From: Brasenia schreberi
Taxonomy: Eukaryota > Streptophyta > Magnoliopsida > Nymphaeales > Cabombaceae
Assembly: GCA_036023115.1 (NCBI GenBank)
Contig: JAYKKT010000090.1
Location: 30,310,501-30,374,500 of the forward strand
Direction: 5' to 3'
DNA length: 64,000 bases
Shown here piece after piece: positions 11,151 to 20,985 of the stretch (position 1 is its first letter; the number at the start of each line of letters is the position of its first letter). The translations under genes and the position numbers were made by a program. The notes beneath the pieces were generated by a model. It had not been told where the DNA came from. It searched no databases and saw nothing but the letters and a program-made list of their open reading frames with translations.

Positions 11151-11642
11151 TTTTTTTTCCTCTGATTTTCGAGATAAAGAAACAACAGAGGGAGAGAAAA
11201 CACCGGAATTCGGTGAAATACAGTTGGATCGGCCCTCGGAGTTCTATGCCGAAGGATTATTTTTCCTTACCACTATCGGGTGATCTCTGTTCCATTCCTT
11301 TCTGCATTCCCACCCGTAAGAGCAAAACCATGGCGTATTGAAGAGAGAAAACTCCAAAAGCCCTTACAACTTCATTTTACTCATACTAGAACAAGCAACA
11401 CCGATTCCCAAACCTCGATCTCTAGATTTTTCACTTCAATCCTGTGCTTAATAGTAGCAGTTGCCTTCTATTCACTATATTTAAATCTTCATGCAAGCTC
11501 TTGCATTACTGCGCACCAGAACTCTCCTAGACAAAATTATTTACAAAACTTAGACAAACAGGCTTCCGCAGCTTATGGTTCGTCCATCTAAGCGAAAGGA
11601 TACGAGAAAACCACCGGAATGGGAGCTGGAATTTTCCTCCAT
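11150..11642. other. 3' flank of the first 78-residue gene
   Basis: Roughly 11340-11642 aligns with 26400-26752 and in part with 18004-18182, so it belongs to the duplicated unit and is probably 3' UTR or flank of the minus-strand small gene. An ATG-starting frame on the plus strand (11280-11591) is not conserved in the other copies and is not called. Confidence 0.5.
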
Positions 11643-11879
11643 TCAGGCGTCCACACTAGCATCGGATGTGTAGGTGCTGGACAGGGTGGAGCTCGCTGGA
11701 GAATTAACTTCCGAGCTTCTGAAGACGGCCGATACAGCTCTGAATGCTATATCCGTGACGGATTGAGAGATATTCTGGAAGATCTTCCTCTTCACGTCGC
11801 CTCTCCTCGGCGGAGGGTTGCGTATCTCCTTCGGCCTATCCGCGAGATCGACTAGACGAGGAGACGATTTCATAGCCAT
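11643..11879 (-). CDS. Small basic protein, 78 aa, unknown function (copy 1)
   Basis: I do not recognise this gene. It encodes 78 residues starting MAMKSSPRLVDL, with a central RNPPPRRGDVKRKIF motif and a Ser-rich tail. Copy 2 at 26753 encodes exactly 78 residues with start and stop at equivalent positions and the same KExRNxPPRRGxVKRKI core, which argues that the frame is real. The core is basic and is followed by a helix-like QSVTDIAFRAVSAV stretch; there is no signal peptide or membrane segment. A TATA-like box and a shared CATCTTGAGAT element lie 130-175 bp upstream. The ATG lies in the shared context TTTGCATAAATGGC. A peptide, a small regulator or a decayed 5' exon of a longer gene are all possible. 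Confidence 0.5.
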   Translation of the reverse strand: MAMKSSPRLVDLADRPKEIRNPPPRRGDVKRKIFQNISQSVTDIAFRAVSAVFRSSEVNSPASSTLSSTYTSDASVDA

Positions 11880-12008
11880 TTATGCAAAGAGATCGTCGAG
11901 AGAAATTGTGAAAATTCCACCAGAGGGAGAAGATAGTGCAGAGAGAAGGATTGACCAAGAAGAAGGTTTCTCGAGTCTTGCCTGACATGAACGAACGGAA
12001 GGGGCGGG

Positions 12009-12053
12009 TTTTAAAAGGGAGAGGAGAGATTTGAGCCGTTGATCTCAAGATGG
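12009..12053 (-). promoter_or_regulatory. Putative promoter of the first 78-residue gene
   Basis: Read on the minus strand, a CCATCTTGAGATC box (about 12041-12053) is followed by TTTTAAAA (12009-12016), about 130 bp before the ATG at 11877-11879. The same order and spacing recur in the second copy at 27122-27170, where the TATA box is canonical. Confidence 0.45.
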
Positions 12054-12169
12054 AGTCGTGGGCAGAGAAAATGACTGCACTGCTCTCTTCGTTGCTTGCT
12101 GTCCAAGCATGTCGACGGTTGCATTTTCGCCCGTTTTCAATTAAGGAGAGACTCGGCTCATCCATCGAG

Positions 12170-13480
12170 TCCGTGACATCACATGTCTCGAAGAAGACAC
12201 GGTTCTACGCTTGACCAGACCCATACAAGCCTACAGAGATTCCCACTGATCCAAAGCATCAAAACACTGAACCCGGGTAGAATAGTTGGATTGGAAATAT
12301 GAAACTGTATTTGGATCTCGATATTCTCTCATATTTAAAAATATCGAACAGGTATCCAAAATATCCAACAAAACTCGTATATATGAATCTGAATGCTCTG
12401 TATTTTTCCGGATTCAGTTAGGCTTTTCATGTCCATATCCGAGTTCATCTGGCATTTGCTTTTGTGATGTCCAAATAGGTAGCATTTGAGCAAACCACTG
12501 CTCAAACTGAACTTGGCCATTTTTGCATCAGTGTAGCTGACCCCATCTAGCTTTTGTTGAGTTTGATACACACATAGACATGCACTATCCAGTTATCGAA
12601 CTGGCGACCTTCATCTTGAACGATCATTGGTGTCGACCCATAGCTCCTCGCGCAAGCATAGCGGGGTGGTATTTTCTTTGGGATTGACACATAATAGATT
12701 CACTAAGTACCCATAATGGAAGAAGTTAATTAAAAAATGAGAAGCATGCAATGTTTTTAGTTGAGAAATAAGTTATTGAGTTCCACATGCAATTAAGTAT
12801 TGAGGGAGTGTTCGAGTTTCGTGTAGAATTTCTCCTCCCTCACAATCACTAACTACCCATAATTGGTTTCGTTTTGTCTTTGAGTGTGAATGCATAAAAG
12901 TTCTATGGACCTTCTACTCGATGCCCCAACGATACCAACTTTTGGTAGCAGACGGGTTAAATTGTACCAACATGGGAATCGAACCCCGACACTGTAAGGG
13001 AATTTCAATCTTATGTAGAGGGCTAGTAAATGAACTAAGCAGCTCGTAGTTCAGCTTGGTTCGGCTCGTCCCTTGCTCTTTTTGTTTGGTTCCTTTAACC
13101 ATTTGAGTTGAACATGAACATCGTATGTTTGGCTAATAGTTAACTTGGCTCATTCATGCCAAGCCAAGCCAAGCCATGAACATGGGTTCGGCTCGTTTAC
13201 CGGCTCTACTAACATCGACCTTTGGCAGATTTAGGACCAAGGTTGATGAATATATAAAATCATGATTTAGAAAAGGAAAAAAAAATCGCTACTGGATTTG
13301 ATCACCGTCGAGAAAAGCATGTCCTTTTATTTGCGATTGAAGCCAATGCCCACTTCCAGCGTGTCAAACCACGAGGGGTTTTTCAGATTCTTCTAGTGCG
13401 TCATCTAGATAATCATTGAAAAGAAAAATACCAGCTCAACATTAAATAATGCAAAGCTTCACCACCCAGTCCAGGGTTTC
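12170..13480. other. Intergenic, with SINE-like traces
   Basis: No gene is seen. On the minus strand at about 12960-12990 a polymerase III B-box match (GTTCGATTC) sits in a tRNA-like context, as in short interspersed elements. A weaker one (GTTCGATAA) is near 12590-12605. An imperfect CCAAGCCAAGCCAAGCC run is at about 13155-13175. Confidence 0.3.
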
Positions 13481-13484
13481 AACC

Positions 13485-13705
13485 GGAATTGAATCGAGAC
13501 ACGAACTGATTGAACCCATAACTGGTGAAACCGAAACCGGAGACAACCCAGTTCTGTAATGGTTCACCTCTTATAAAACCAGAACTGGCAGTTATAATAT
13601 TTATATTTTTTTGAAAATTTCAATCCTTTTAATAAAAATATCGATTTTAATTCTGAGCTTTTGAAACAACCAGTTCCGGTTTACCTGAAACCGGGCATAT
13701 CTACT
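13485..13705. repeat. GAACCGG-rich dispersed repeat, copy 4
   Basis: It has ACCGGAATTGAATCG at the left, an AT-rich centre shared with copy 3 (AATAAAAATATCGATTTTAA), and CAGTTCCGGTTTACC / GAAACCGGGC at the right. About 220-340 bp depending on the limits taken. Confidence 0.5.
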
Positions 13706-14075
13706 TGGCATGACACTCTACCAATGTGTCAAAGGCTGTGAGTTCATTTTAGAGGCATGCATACCTGATTTCTGATACAAGTCTAATTGTGTCCTCACTG
13801 CCCACACATATAATAGAGCAAAACTAAGCTTCATGAGCCAAAGCTAAGCTACATGCACAGTGGTGGATTTAGAAATTCTTTTAGCATAGGCTAATAACCC
13901 TTCGAATGGTTTAAGGTGGAGCGAATCATGTATTATGTATTATAGTCTATGGATTCAACCCTGGGCTATAGGCTTCAAGATAACTTTTAAAATTTTGGCT
14001 CAATGTAGATCCACCCACATTACGTATTTTCAAATGAGTTAATGTCATCAATAGTCATCGATTACATAAATAACA

Positions 14076-14290
14076 ACAACTATTACTACGCCTTTTCTCA
14101 TATTAGATTGAGTTTGCTAAATAGAGTTTTTGTTTGTGTAGAGTTCAATCATAAAACCATACAAACAGTTAACAAAAAAAAAGGATTATTTTATTATTTT
14201 TCTAACACTTTTATGGTCTTCTTTCATTTTTAACCTTTTCATTATATAGTTTTCACACTTTTTCCTAAAAGCTTTTCTTGTTGCCCTTTT
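14076..14290 (-). mobile_element. Short, strongly diverged RTE LINE 3' fragment
   Basis: It starts with AATAACAACAACTATTACTACGCC and continues with degenerate counterparts of the RTE 3' block, including the TTTATTATTTTTCTAACACTTTTATGG stretch equivalent to about 4010-4040. It is 5'-truncated, like the copy at 10268. Confidence 0.55.
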
Positions 14291-14299
14291 ACGTCGTAA

Positions 14300-14537
14300 C
14301 GGTGCCAAGATTCTCTTATACAGCTTAAAAAAAAGATTTTCTTCTCACATCTGCCAACTTGTAAATATTACACCTATGAATCTTTTTGTTTTAAGGGCGT
14401 TGTAGGGACCGTAACCCTTGGGGTTTTGTCGATGAAACAGGGAAGTCCACTTCGTTTTGATTCTTTTATTTAAGATATTAACATCATCCCGATAGGACAC
14501 CCATCATATATGTATGACTAAGACAATACATACATAT

Positions 14538-14576
<39 letters not shown>

Positions 14577-15069
14577 ATATGTATGTGTGTATTATATATC
14601 CCGAATCCCTATGTCATCTCTATTAGTTAGTCTATATGTCGAGATGGAACACTACCAGTACGTTTAAATTAATCTATTCTTTGAAAATCTAATTTTCATT
14701 TGATATTTCTTAAGTTTACGAACCATGAAAAGCATGCCGACCATAAACACCCGCTCTCTGCGCTGTTGATAGGAAGAATGTGGAATATATATACATACAT
14801 ATACATGAAAAATATTTAACCAAACGGAGTGGAACTTGGGGATCGGCAAGCTTACGATTATGACCAAAACGCGTTTGAATAACTGAAATCAAAAGAGAAA
14901 AATTAAAAAGAAAATAAACCAGGACAGCACTTACGTGTTATATTTTGGCGGCCTTAAATTAAGGCATCCAAAGTCATAATGATGCTCCAACATTCACGTG
15001 TAGAACAAGAGTACAAAATAAGAGTCAAAAGCGTCTCCGTTAGCGCTTTTGGCTCTCGGATATATATAT

Positions 15070-15104
<35 letters not shown>

Positions 15105-15486
15105 CCCAAGCACTCCTTTCTCATTTTGCATGAAAACTAAACCTCAATACTACTTGCATAGCATGAAACAATCATTCTTTGTAACCATAATTACAGTCCA
15201 TGTCAGTCTAGGCTAGGAATTCGGGTACCACGAATCAAACACACCTAAAGGAGAGTATGGTGCTATTAATTTCTATTTTGATGTGAGGGTGAAAGTTGCC
15301 ATGCCATGCGCTTTTTGTCAAATATTGGGTTATGGCTAAACGGTGTGAATGCACTTCTATTAAAAGAAAGAAAAAGTCAAAGAATAAGCGGCCATCGGGT
15401 GAGACACAGTCCACCGAGTCTCCCTTCCGTTTTGAATTCCCAAGAATAAGCGAAAAAACAAGGCTTAAGGGGACAAAACTCGAAGA
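14300..15486. other. Intergenic with dinucleotide microsatellites
   Basis: No gene is seen. (CA)n/(TA)n runs are at about 14535-14577 and a (GA)n run at about 15070-15103. The remainder is AT-rich. Confidence 0.4.
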
Positions 15487-18003
15487 TTATACAACAACAA
15501 CAATTAACCCTTTTTCCATAATAAACTGGGTCGGCTACATAAATTCTTTGTTTCCACAAAGTTCTATCATGTGTCATGTTTGCAGTTAACTCACAATAAG
15601 TTAGATAATTTTTTATTGTTTCTTTCAATATTTTTGTCGTCGTCCTCTGCCTCTTTTAATACTTTCAAAATATAGTTTTTCATACTTTCTTAAAGGTTTT
15701 TTTAAAATATTCTTTCTATATGTCCAAACCATCTTAAATGACATTCTCTCGTTTTATCCTATATTGGTGTCACTCTTAATTTGTTTATAATAACCTCATT
15801 ATGTATACGGTCTTTCCTTGTATGACTACTCATCAATCTCAACATCTTCATTTATGTCACAGACATCTTTTGTACATGTTGTTGATTAACTGCCCAACAC
15901 TCAAAACTATAAAACATGACATATCTAATTGTTGCTTTATAATATTTACCTTTTAACTTTACCGGTATCTTCTTATCACAAAGAATACCTAATGCTCCTC
16001 TCCATTTTAACTAACCTGCATTAATTTTATGCGTAAGTTCTGCAACAATTCTTCTATCACTTTAAAAAATTGACCCCAGGTATTTAAAACTTTTATTTTG
16101 GAGGATACAATGTGTGCCAATTTTAATTTCTATGTCCTTTGAAGTAACCAAATGATCAAACTTACATTCCATATATTATGTCTTTGTTCTACTAAGTCAG
16201 AAGCCTTTATTTTCTAATATTTCTTTCCATAGTTCCAATTTTCTATTAACTTTTTTTTTAGACTCCTCTACTAACACAATGTCATATGTAAATAACATAC
16301 ACCAAGATACTATATCTTGAATATATTTTATTAACTCATCAAAAATCATTATAAATAAGTATAGACTTAAAGTTAATCCTTGATGTAACTTAATATTAAC
16401 TTCAAAGAAGTTTGTCATTACTTCATGAGTCCTCACATATGTTTTTGCACTATTGTACATGTCTCTTATAAGGTTTATATATGTCAATGGAATGCATCTT
16501 TTTTTCAAGGTTCTTCAAAGAACATCCCTTGGTACCCTATCGTAAGCTTTTTCTAGATCAATAAATATCATGTGAATGTCTTTTTTTTTGCTCTAAAATG
16601 TTCCATAAGACGTATCAAAAAGTGAATCACTTCAACAATAAATTTGCCTTACATGAATCCAAATTGGTTCTTTGTGGTATTCGATACTTGTCTTGATCTA
16701 CGTTTGATAATTTTTTTTCATAATTTCATAGTATGACTCATTAACTTGATACCTCGATAATTCACACAATTCTGATGTCTCCCTTATTTTTTTATATGGG
16801 TATAAGTGTACTCGTTGTTCATTCTTCAGGTATCTTTTGGTTTCTCTATATTTCATTAAATAGTTTTGTGAGCCAAGTGATTCATGTTTTTCTTAGGATT
16901 TTCCAAACTTTTATAGGAATATTGTATGATCCTACCGATTTACCACCATTCATATGTTTAAGAGCCTCTTTGACTTCATTCTTTTATATACGTCGGTAGA
17001 AATTATGGTTTATATACTTTTTTGATTTAGATAACACTCCTAAGTTAATACTAACATCTTTATTTTCATTAAAAAGCTTATAAAAATAGTTTTTTTAATC
17101 TATTTTTTATATCATCATTTGCAATTAGAATTTTCTCATCCTTGTCTTTGATGCATCTAACAAAATTAAGATCCTTAGTTGTCTTATCTGTAGCCTTAGC
17201 TATCCTAAAAATATCTCTTTCACCCTTTTTGAGTTGAGTTTTTTTATATAAATCATCACAAATTTTAGCTTTTACTTTACTGATGGCCTTTTTCACTTCT
17301 TTCTTTACTTTCTTATAAGCTTTTAAAGTTTCACTAGTTTTCTTAGCATAATGTAATTTGTAACATGCCCTCTTTGTCTTGATTTTATTTTACACCACTT
17401 CACTCTACCATCAAGCTTTTTTTGTGTGCTGGTACTTCCTTAGATTAACCTAACATATTTTCACCACTTTCTTAATATATATACTCATATTGTTTCACAT
17501 ATCACAAGGTGTACCAATATAATTTCAAGCATCTCCTTGAAGGACTTTATGTTTAAATATACATTCTTTTTCGCTTTTGAGGTTCCACTATTTAGTTTGA
17601 ATAGTTCGATGCCCTCTTTTTTTCTTTATCCACTTTTCACCTCTAAATCTATAACTAAACGTCGATGTTAGGTGGTTAAACTTTTTTTTTGAATTATCTT
17701 ACAATCATTACAACACGATCTGTATTTTTTCCTACAAACAAAATAATCAATTTATGTTTGTCATAAGCCCCTCTTATAAGTAATTAAATGTTTATCTCGT
17801 TTTTTGAAAATTGTATTGATTATAAAGAGATCAAATGCCATAGCAAAATTTAAAATCTCACTATCTTCTTCATTCATATCCCCAAAACCAAAGTTTCAAT
17901 GAATACCTTGATATCCTAATGTTTATTTACTAACATATCTATTTAAGTCTCCTCCTAAAAACTCATCTCCTGTTCTGAAATTCTTTGACTCACCTTATCG
18001 AAA
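15487..18003 (-). mobile_element. RTE LINE, 5'-truncated (2.5 kb)
   Basis: The element is collinear with 3890 to about 6410: ACAACAACAACAATT tail, the TGGGTCGGCTACATAAATTC block, then reverse transcriptase sequence. It ends within the endonuclease region at about 18003, so the 5' third is missing. A 104-residue stretch at 16197-16508 (-) corresponds to the core of the reverse transcriptase, but the catalytic FADD box reads FTYD. It abuts the remains of the third 78-residue-gene copy. Multiple stops make it dead. Confidence 0.8.
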
Positions 18004-18182
18004 ACTATACACAACAATAATTTATTCATATGGCAACGAGCAACAACAATTTCCAAACCAGAAAGTTGAACTATTCTCTACAACTACTATGCTAAATAGT
18101 AACATATGCCATCTAGATATAGGGTATATTTACAATCTTAAAGGCAAAATTTACCATTAGCGTACAACAGAACTCTATCCAA
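18004..18182 (-). pseudogene. 3' flank of a third copy of the 78-residue gene
   Basis: 18035-18182 follows the same order of words as 11380-11545 and 26480-26630: AGCAACAACAATTTCC, then CTTAAAGGCAAAATTTACCATTAGCG, then CAGAACTCTATCC. It is cut at the left by the RTE LINE and at the right by the Copia element. The matching 5' part resumes at 24449. Confidence 0.5.
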
Positions 18183-18566
18183 GGCAATAATATTTGGTCC
18201 TCACCCGCATATGGTTGGACTGACTATCCAGTCTATTACCTGAGGATAGACCCAGATATGGTAACGAACGACCGTTATCGAAAAATTCGGTAACGATCAT
18301 TTGTTACAGCTCCCAGACGAGAGAAGCCACAGGCGGATAAGCACGACGAATGGGGGAGTGCCTACCTATAAAGGAAGGCACATACAGAACAGAAACACTG
18401 AAAAACACTGTGAAACATACGCAGTATTCGTCTGTGTGAGCCCTTGTGTAGGAACCTCGTGTCCTCACCCGCATCATTTTGCTGCATCTTCAAAAGTCTG
18501 CAAGTCACAGAGGCTATCACTGATTCCCTATAAGAAGCAAAGAGAATCAGGTACTCGACGAATCCA
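18183..18566 (+). repeat. Copia 5' LTR
   Basis: It matches the right LTR (24134-24448) over GGATAAGCACGACGAATGGG, the CTATAAAGG TATA-like box at about 18366-18374, and GTACTCGACGAATCCA at its end. It has about 70 bp (CGCATCATTTTGCTG... at 18470-18535) that the right copy lacks. The start is uncertain by about 10 bp because the terminal TG is not preserved. Confidence 0.75.
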
Positions 18567-18570
18567 TTAG

Positions 18571-18583
18571 TGGTATCAGAGCC
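18571..18583 (+). other. Copia primer binding site
   Basis: TGGTATCAGAGCC, four bases after the 5' LTR, is the standard Copia primer binding site complementary to the 3' end of initiator methionine tRNA. Confidence 0.85.
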
Positions 18584-18708
18584 TAGTTCCCTACAAAGAG
18601 GAATGAGAGAGTTAGCAAAAAAAAAAAAAGGAGAGAGACGGAACAAAAAAAAAATGAAAGAGAGAAGGCAGCAGTCGGTAGATGCGACGAAGGCAAAACT
18701 CAGAGACA

Positions 18709-18848
18709 GGCACAACCAAAAAGCCGAAGGCAAAACCTTGAGGCAGGCCGAAATAGGCACGACCAAAAAGCCGAAGGCAAAACCCTAAGACAGGCCGAAA
18801 CAAGCACGGCTAAAAAGCCGAAGGCAAAACCTTGAGGCAGATCAGCAA
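18709..18848. repeat. 47 bp tandem repeat in the Copia leader
   Basis: Three units begin at 18709, 18756 and 18803. Each contains the AAAAAGCCGAAGGCAAAACC core, with small differences between units. Confidence 0.75.
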
Positions 18849-18851
18849 AAG

Positions 18852-19232
18852 CCCAAAGGTAAAGGCAGGTCGACAAAAGCCCGAAGGCAGAAGCAGGCCA
18901 GAAAAAGCCCAAAAGAAAAGGCAGGCCGGTAAGAGCCAAAGCAAAGGAAAGCCGGCAAGATAAGAAGTAGGAACCCGCCGACAGCCGACAGATGACGAAC
19001 GGCTAGAGCATCCCCTCCAGCCTCCTCTCTCCAGCCCCCTCCCAAAGGTAAAGGCAGGTCGACAAAAGCCCGAAGGCAGAAGCAGGCCAGAAAAAGCCCA
19101 AAAGAAAAGGCAGGCCGGTAAGAGCCAAAGCAAAGGAAAGCCGGCAAGATAAGAAGTAGGAACCCGCCGACAGCCGACAGATGACGAACGGCTAGAGCAT
19201 CCCCTCCAGCCTCCTCTCTCCAGCCCCCTCCC
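18852..19232. repeat. 189 bp perfect-looking tandem duplication in the Copia leader
   Basis: 18852-19040 is repeated at 19041-19229. By eye the two units are identical, including the AAGATAAGAAGTAGGAACCC block. Both carry AAAGCCCAAAAGAAAAGGC-type purine-rich sequence, so the duplication is much younger than the element. Confidence 0.8.
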
Positions 19233-19592
19233 TCTCTGCTCCTCTCTCTCTCTCTGAACATTCTAGAGAGACTCTCTCTCTCCCTCTCACTCTCTCTCTC
19301 CGTGTAAAATGCTTTTAAGCGTTTTTTGTACAAAAAAAAATCGAAATAAGTGATTTCGAAAATTGCCTCGGGGTTTGTGTCAAAAAGATAAAACAGCCAC
19401 TGTCCCTTTTCGGATAATACGATGTTGCCATGTTAAAAAGACAGATTTACCCTTTGAATATTTTTGAAATTTACTGAAAAATCGAGGGCAGTCATTTTAT
19501 TGTTTTATCCAACCCGGTTTGAATAATTTTAGTTATGCCACTCAGCCAAAAAACAAGTTTACCTCTGTTCTTTTGGAAAACTTACAGATTCG

Positions 19593-19880
19593 CCTTGAGG
19601 GTTAAAATTATGATTTTAACCCCAATTAGTTACGAAATTTACAAGAATACCAAATAGTGATTTTACAAGTTTGTCTTCGTGATTTTACAAAATTACAAAA
19701 GAGGACAAATAGATAAAATTACAGATTTATCCCTTGCCTTGAGGGTTAAAATTATGATTTTAACCCCAATTAGTTACGAAATTTACAAGAATACCAAATA
19801 GTGATTTTACAAGTTTGTCTTCGTGATTTTACAAAATTACAAAAGAGGACAAATAGATAAAATTACAGATTTATCCCTTG
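19593..19880. repeat. 144 bp tandem duplication in the Copia leader
   Basis: 19593-19736 is repeated at 19737-19880, with no differences that I can see. Each unit begins CCTTGAGGGTTAAAATTATG and ends AGATTTATCCCTTG-like. Confidence 0.8.
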
Positions 19881-20060
19881 GTATCCTTTTAGGGGTTCAA
19901 AGATAAAAAACTCCGTAGAAATTTTTTCAAAGATTATTTGCTACATATTCTGCATAACTTTAACATGTCTCTTGTTATGTGTGCTTTTTTTTTTGTTTTT
20001 TGTTTTCTTTTAGACCGCTTGGTTGTTATTTTTATGAAACACTTAAAAATGAGTTTTACG

Positions 20061-20880
20061 ATATGTGTGTTCGAACTGACAAAAACAGAAAAATTAAACG
20101 GTTTAAACTTTCAAACATAGAAGAGAAGAATTCTGTTGGCTCTAACACTAAAAGGTGTAGAGTATGTCTTAAAGGAAACAGTGCGTCCTCCACCGTTAGA
20201 CGCAAGTCAGCAACAATTAGAAATATATAAAATATTTCTAAAGGACGATACCATAGGAAGAAAAATCATGTTAACCTACACAGAGGATGATTTGATTATG
20301 GTCTTTGAAGAATATGAGACCGCGAAAGAGTTATTTGACTCACTAACATCTAAGTATGATACAACTGCAAAATTACATGTGCAGTTGCTACTACAGAGAT
20401 ATAACTCCTTGAGAATGAAAAGAGTAAATGTAGTAGAGCATGTAAATCACATGCTAGTGATGGCTAGAGACTTAGCCATAGCAAAATCAGTCATCCCCGA
20501 ACCGATGCAGATATAATAGTCTATCTCCATCATGAAACATGATCACCACTGCTTTAAGATTAGGGTCTGAAATCAACCTTTCTGAGTTGCCCCTAAAACT
20601 AGCAATTGAGCAAGAACATATGCTCAAAAATAAAAAGGAGAAATTGCTAGTGGTCTAAGATGAGTTTGCGTCTAACTCTAAATTCAACCAGAAAAAGAAA
20701 CCAAATAAGAGGTTTGGCAAGAATAATATGAAAGATGGTCAAAGTTTTAAGAAATAGCAGGAAGTCACTTTTCGGATTAAGTGTTTCAACTCTAGAAAGA
20801 TGAGACAATACAAAAGGGACTGTCGCAATAAGAAAGGTAGAGGAAACAATCCACAGCACGGACAGTCAGAGAAGTAAGAT
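20061..20880 (+). pseudogene. Copia gag remnant
   Basis: The reading starts in FELTKTEKLNGLNFQT and, after a stop, continues through LALTLKGVEYVLKE, IGRKIMLTYTEDDLIMVFEEY and ETAKELFDSLTSKYDT. This is the usual capsid (UBN2-like) region of plant Copia gag. The zinc knuckle near 20779-20823 reads KCFNSRKMRQYKRDC, with the second Cys changed to Ser and the His to Gln. Stops at 20091 and 20514 and the broken knuckle rule out function. Confidence 0.75.
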
Positions 20881-20985
20881 ATAATCTGCGTGATTTAAGA
20901 ATGCCTATACTTGAACCGCCCAGTGAAAGGTTGGTAGATAGACTTAGGAGCTACAAGACACATCTCGAAGACGAAAAAAGGGGCA

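Noticed and set aside
11280..11591. Plus-strand 103-residue frame with a hydrophobic segment (SILCLIVAVAFYSLYLNL)
   Set aside because: The homologous DNA at 26400-26720 does not keep the frame, and the region is the 3' flank of the minus-strand small gene.
18709..19232. CRISPR-like array of regular repeats
   Set aside because: Units are contiguous tandem repeats without unique spacers, inside a plant retrotransposon.
18700..19333. Overlapping minus-strand frames with repeated LPACLFFWAFSGLLLPSGF-like text
   Set aside because: They are produced by the tandem repeats of the Copia leader read in reverse; not a membrane-protein gene.
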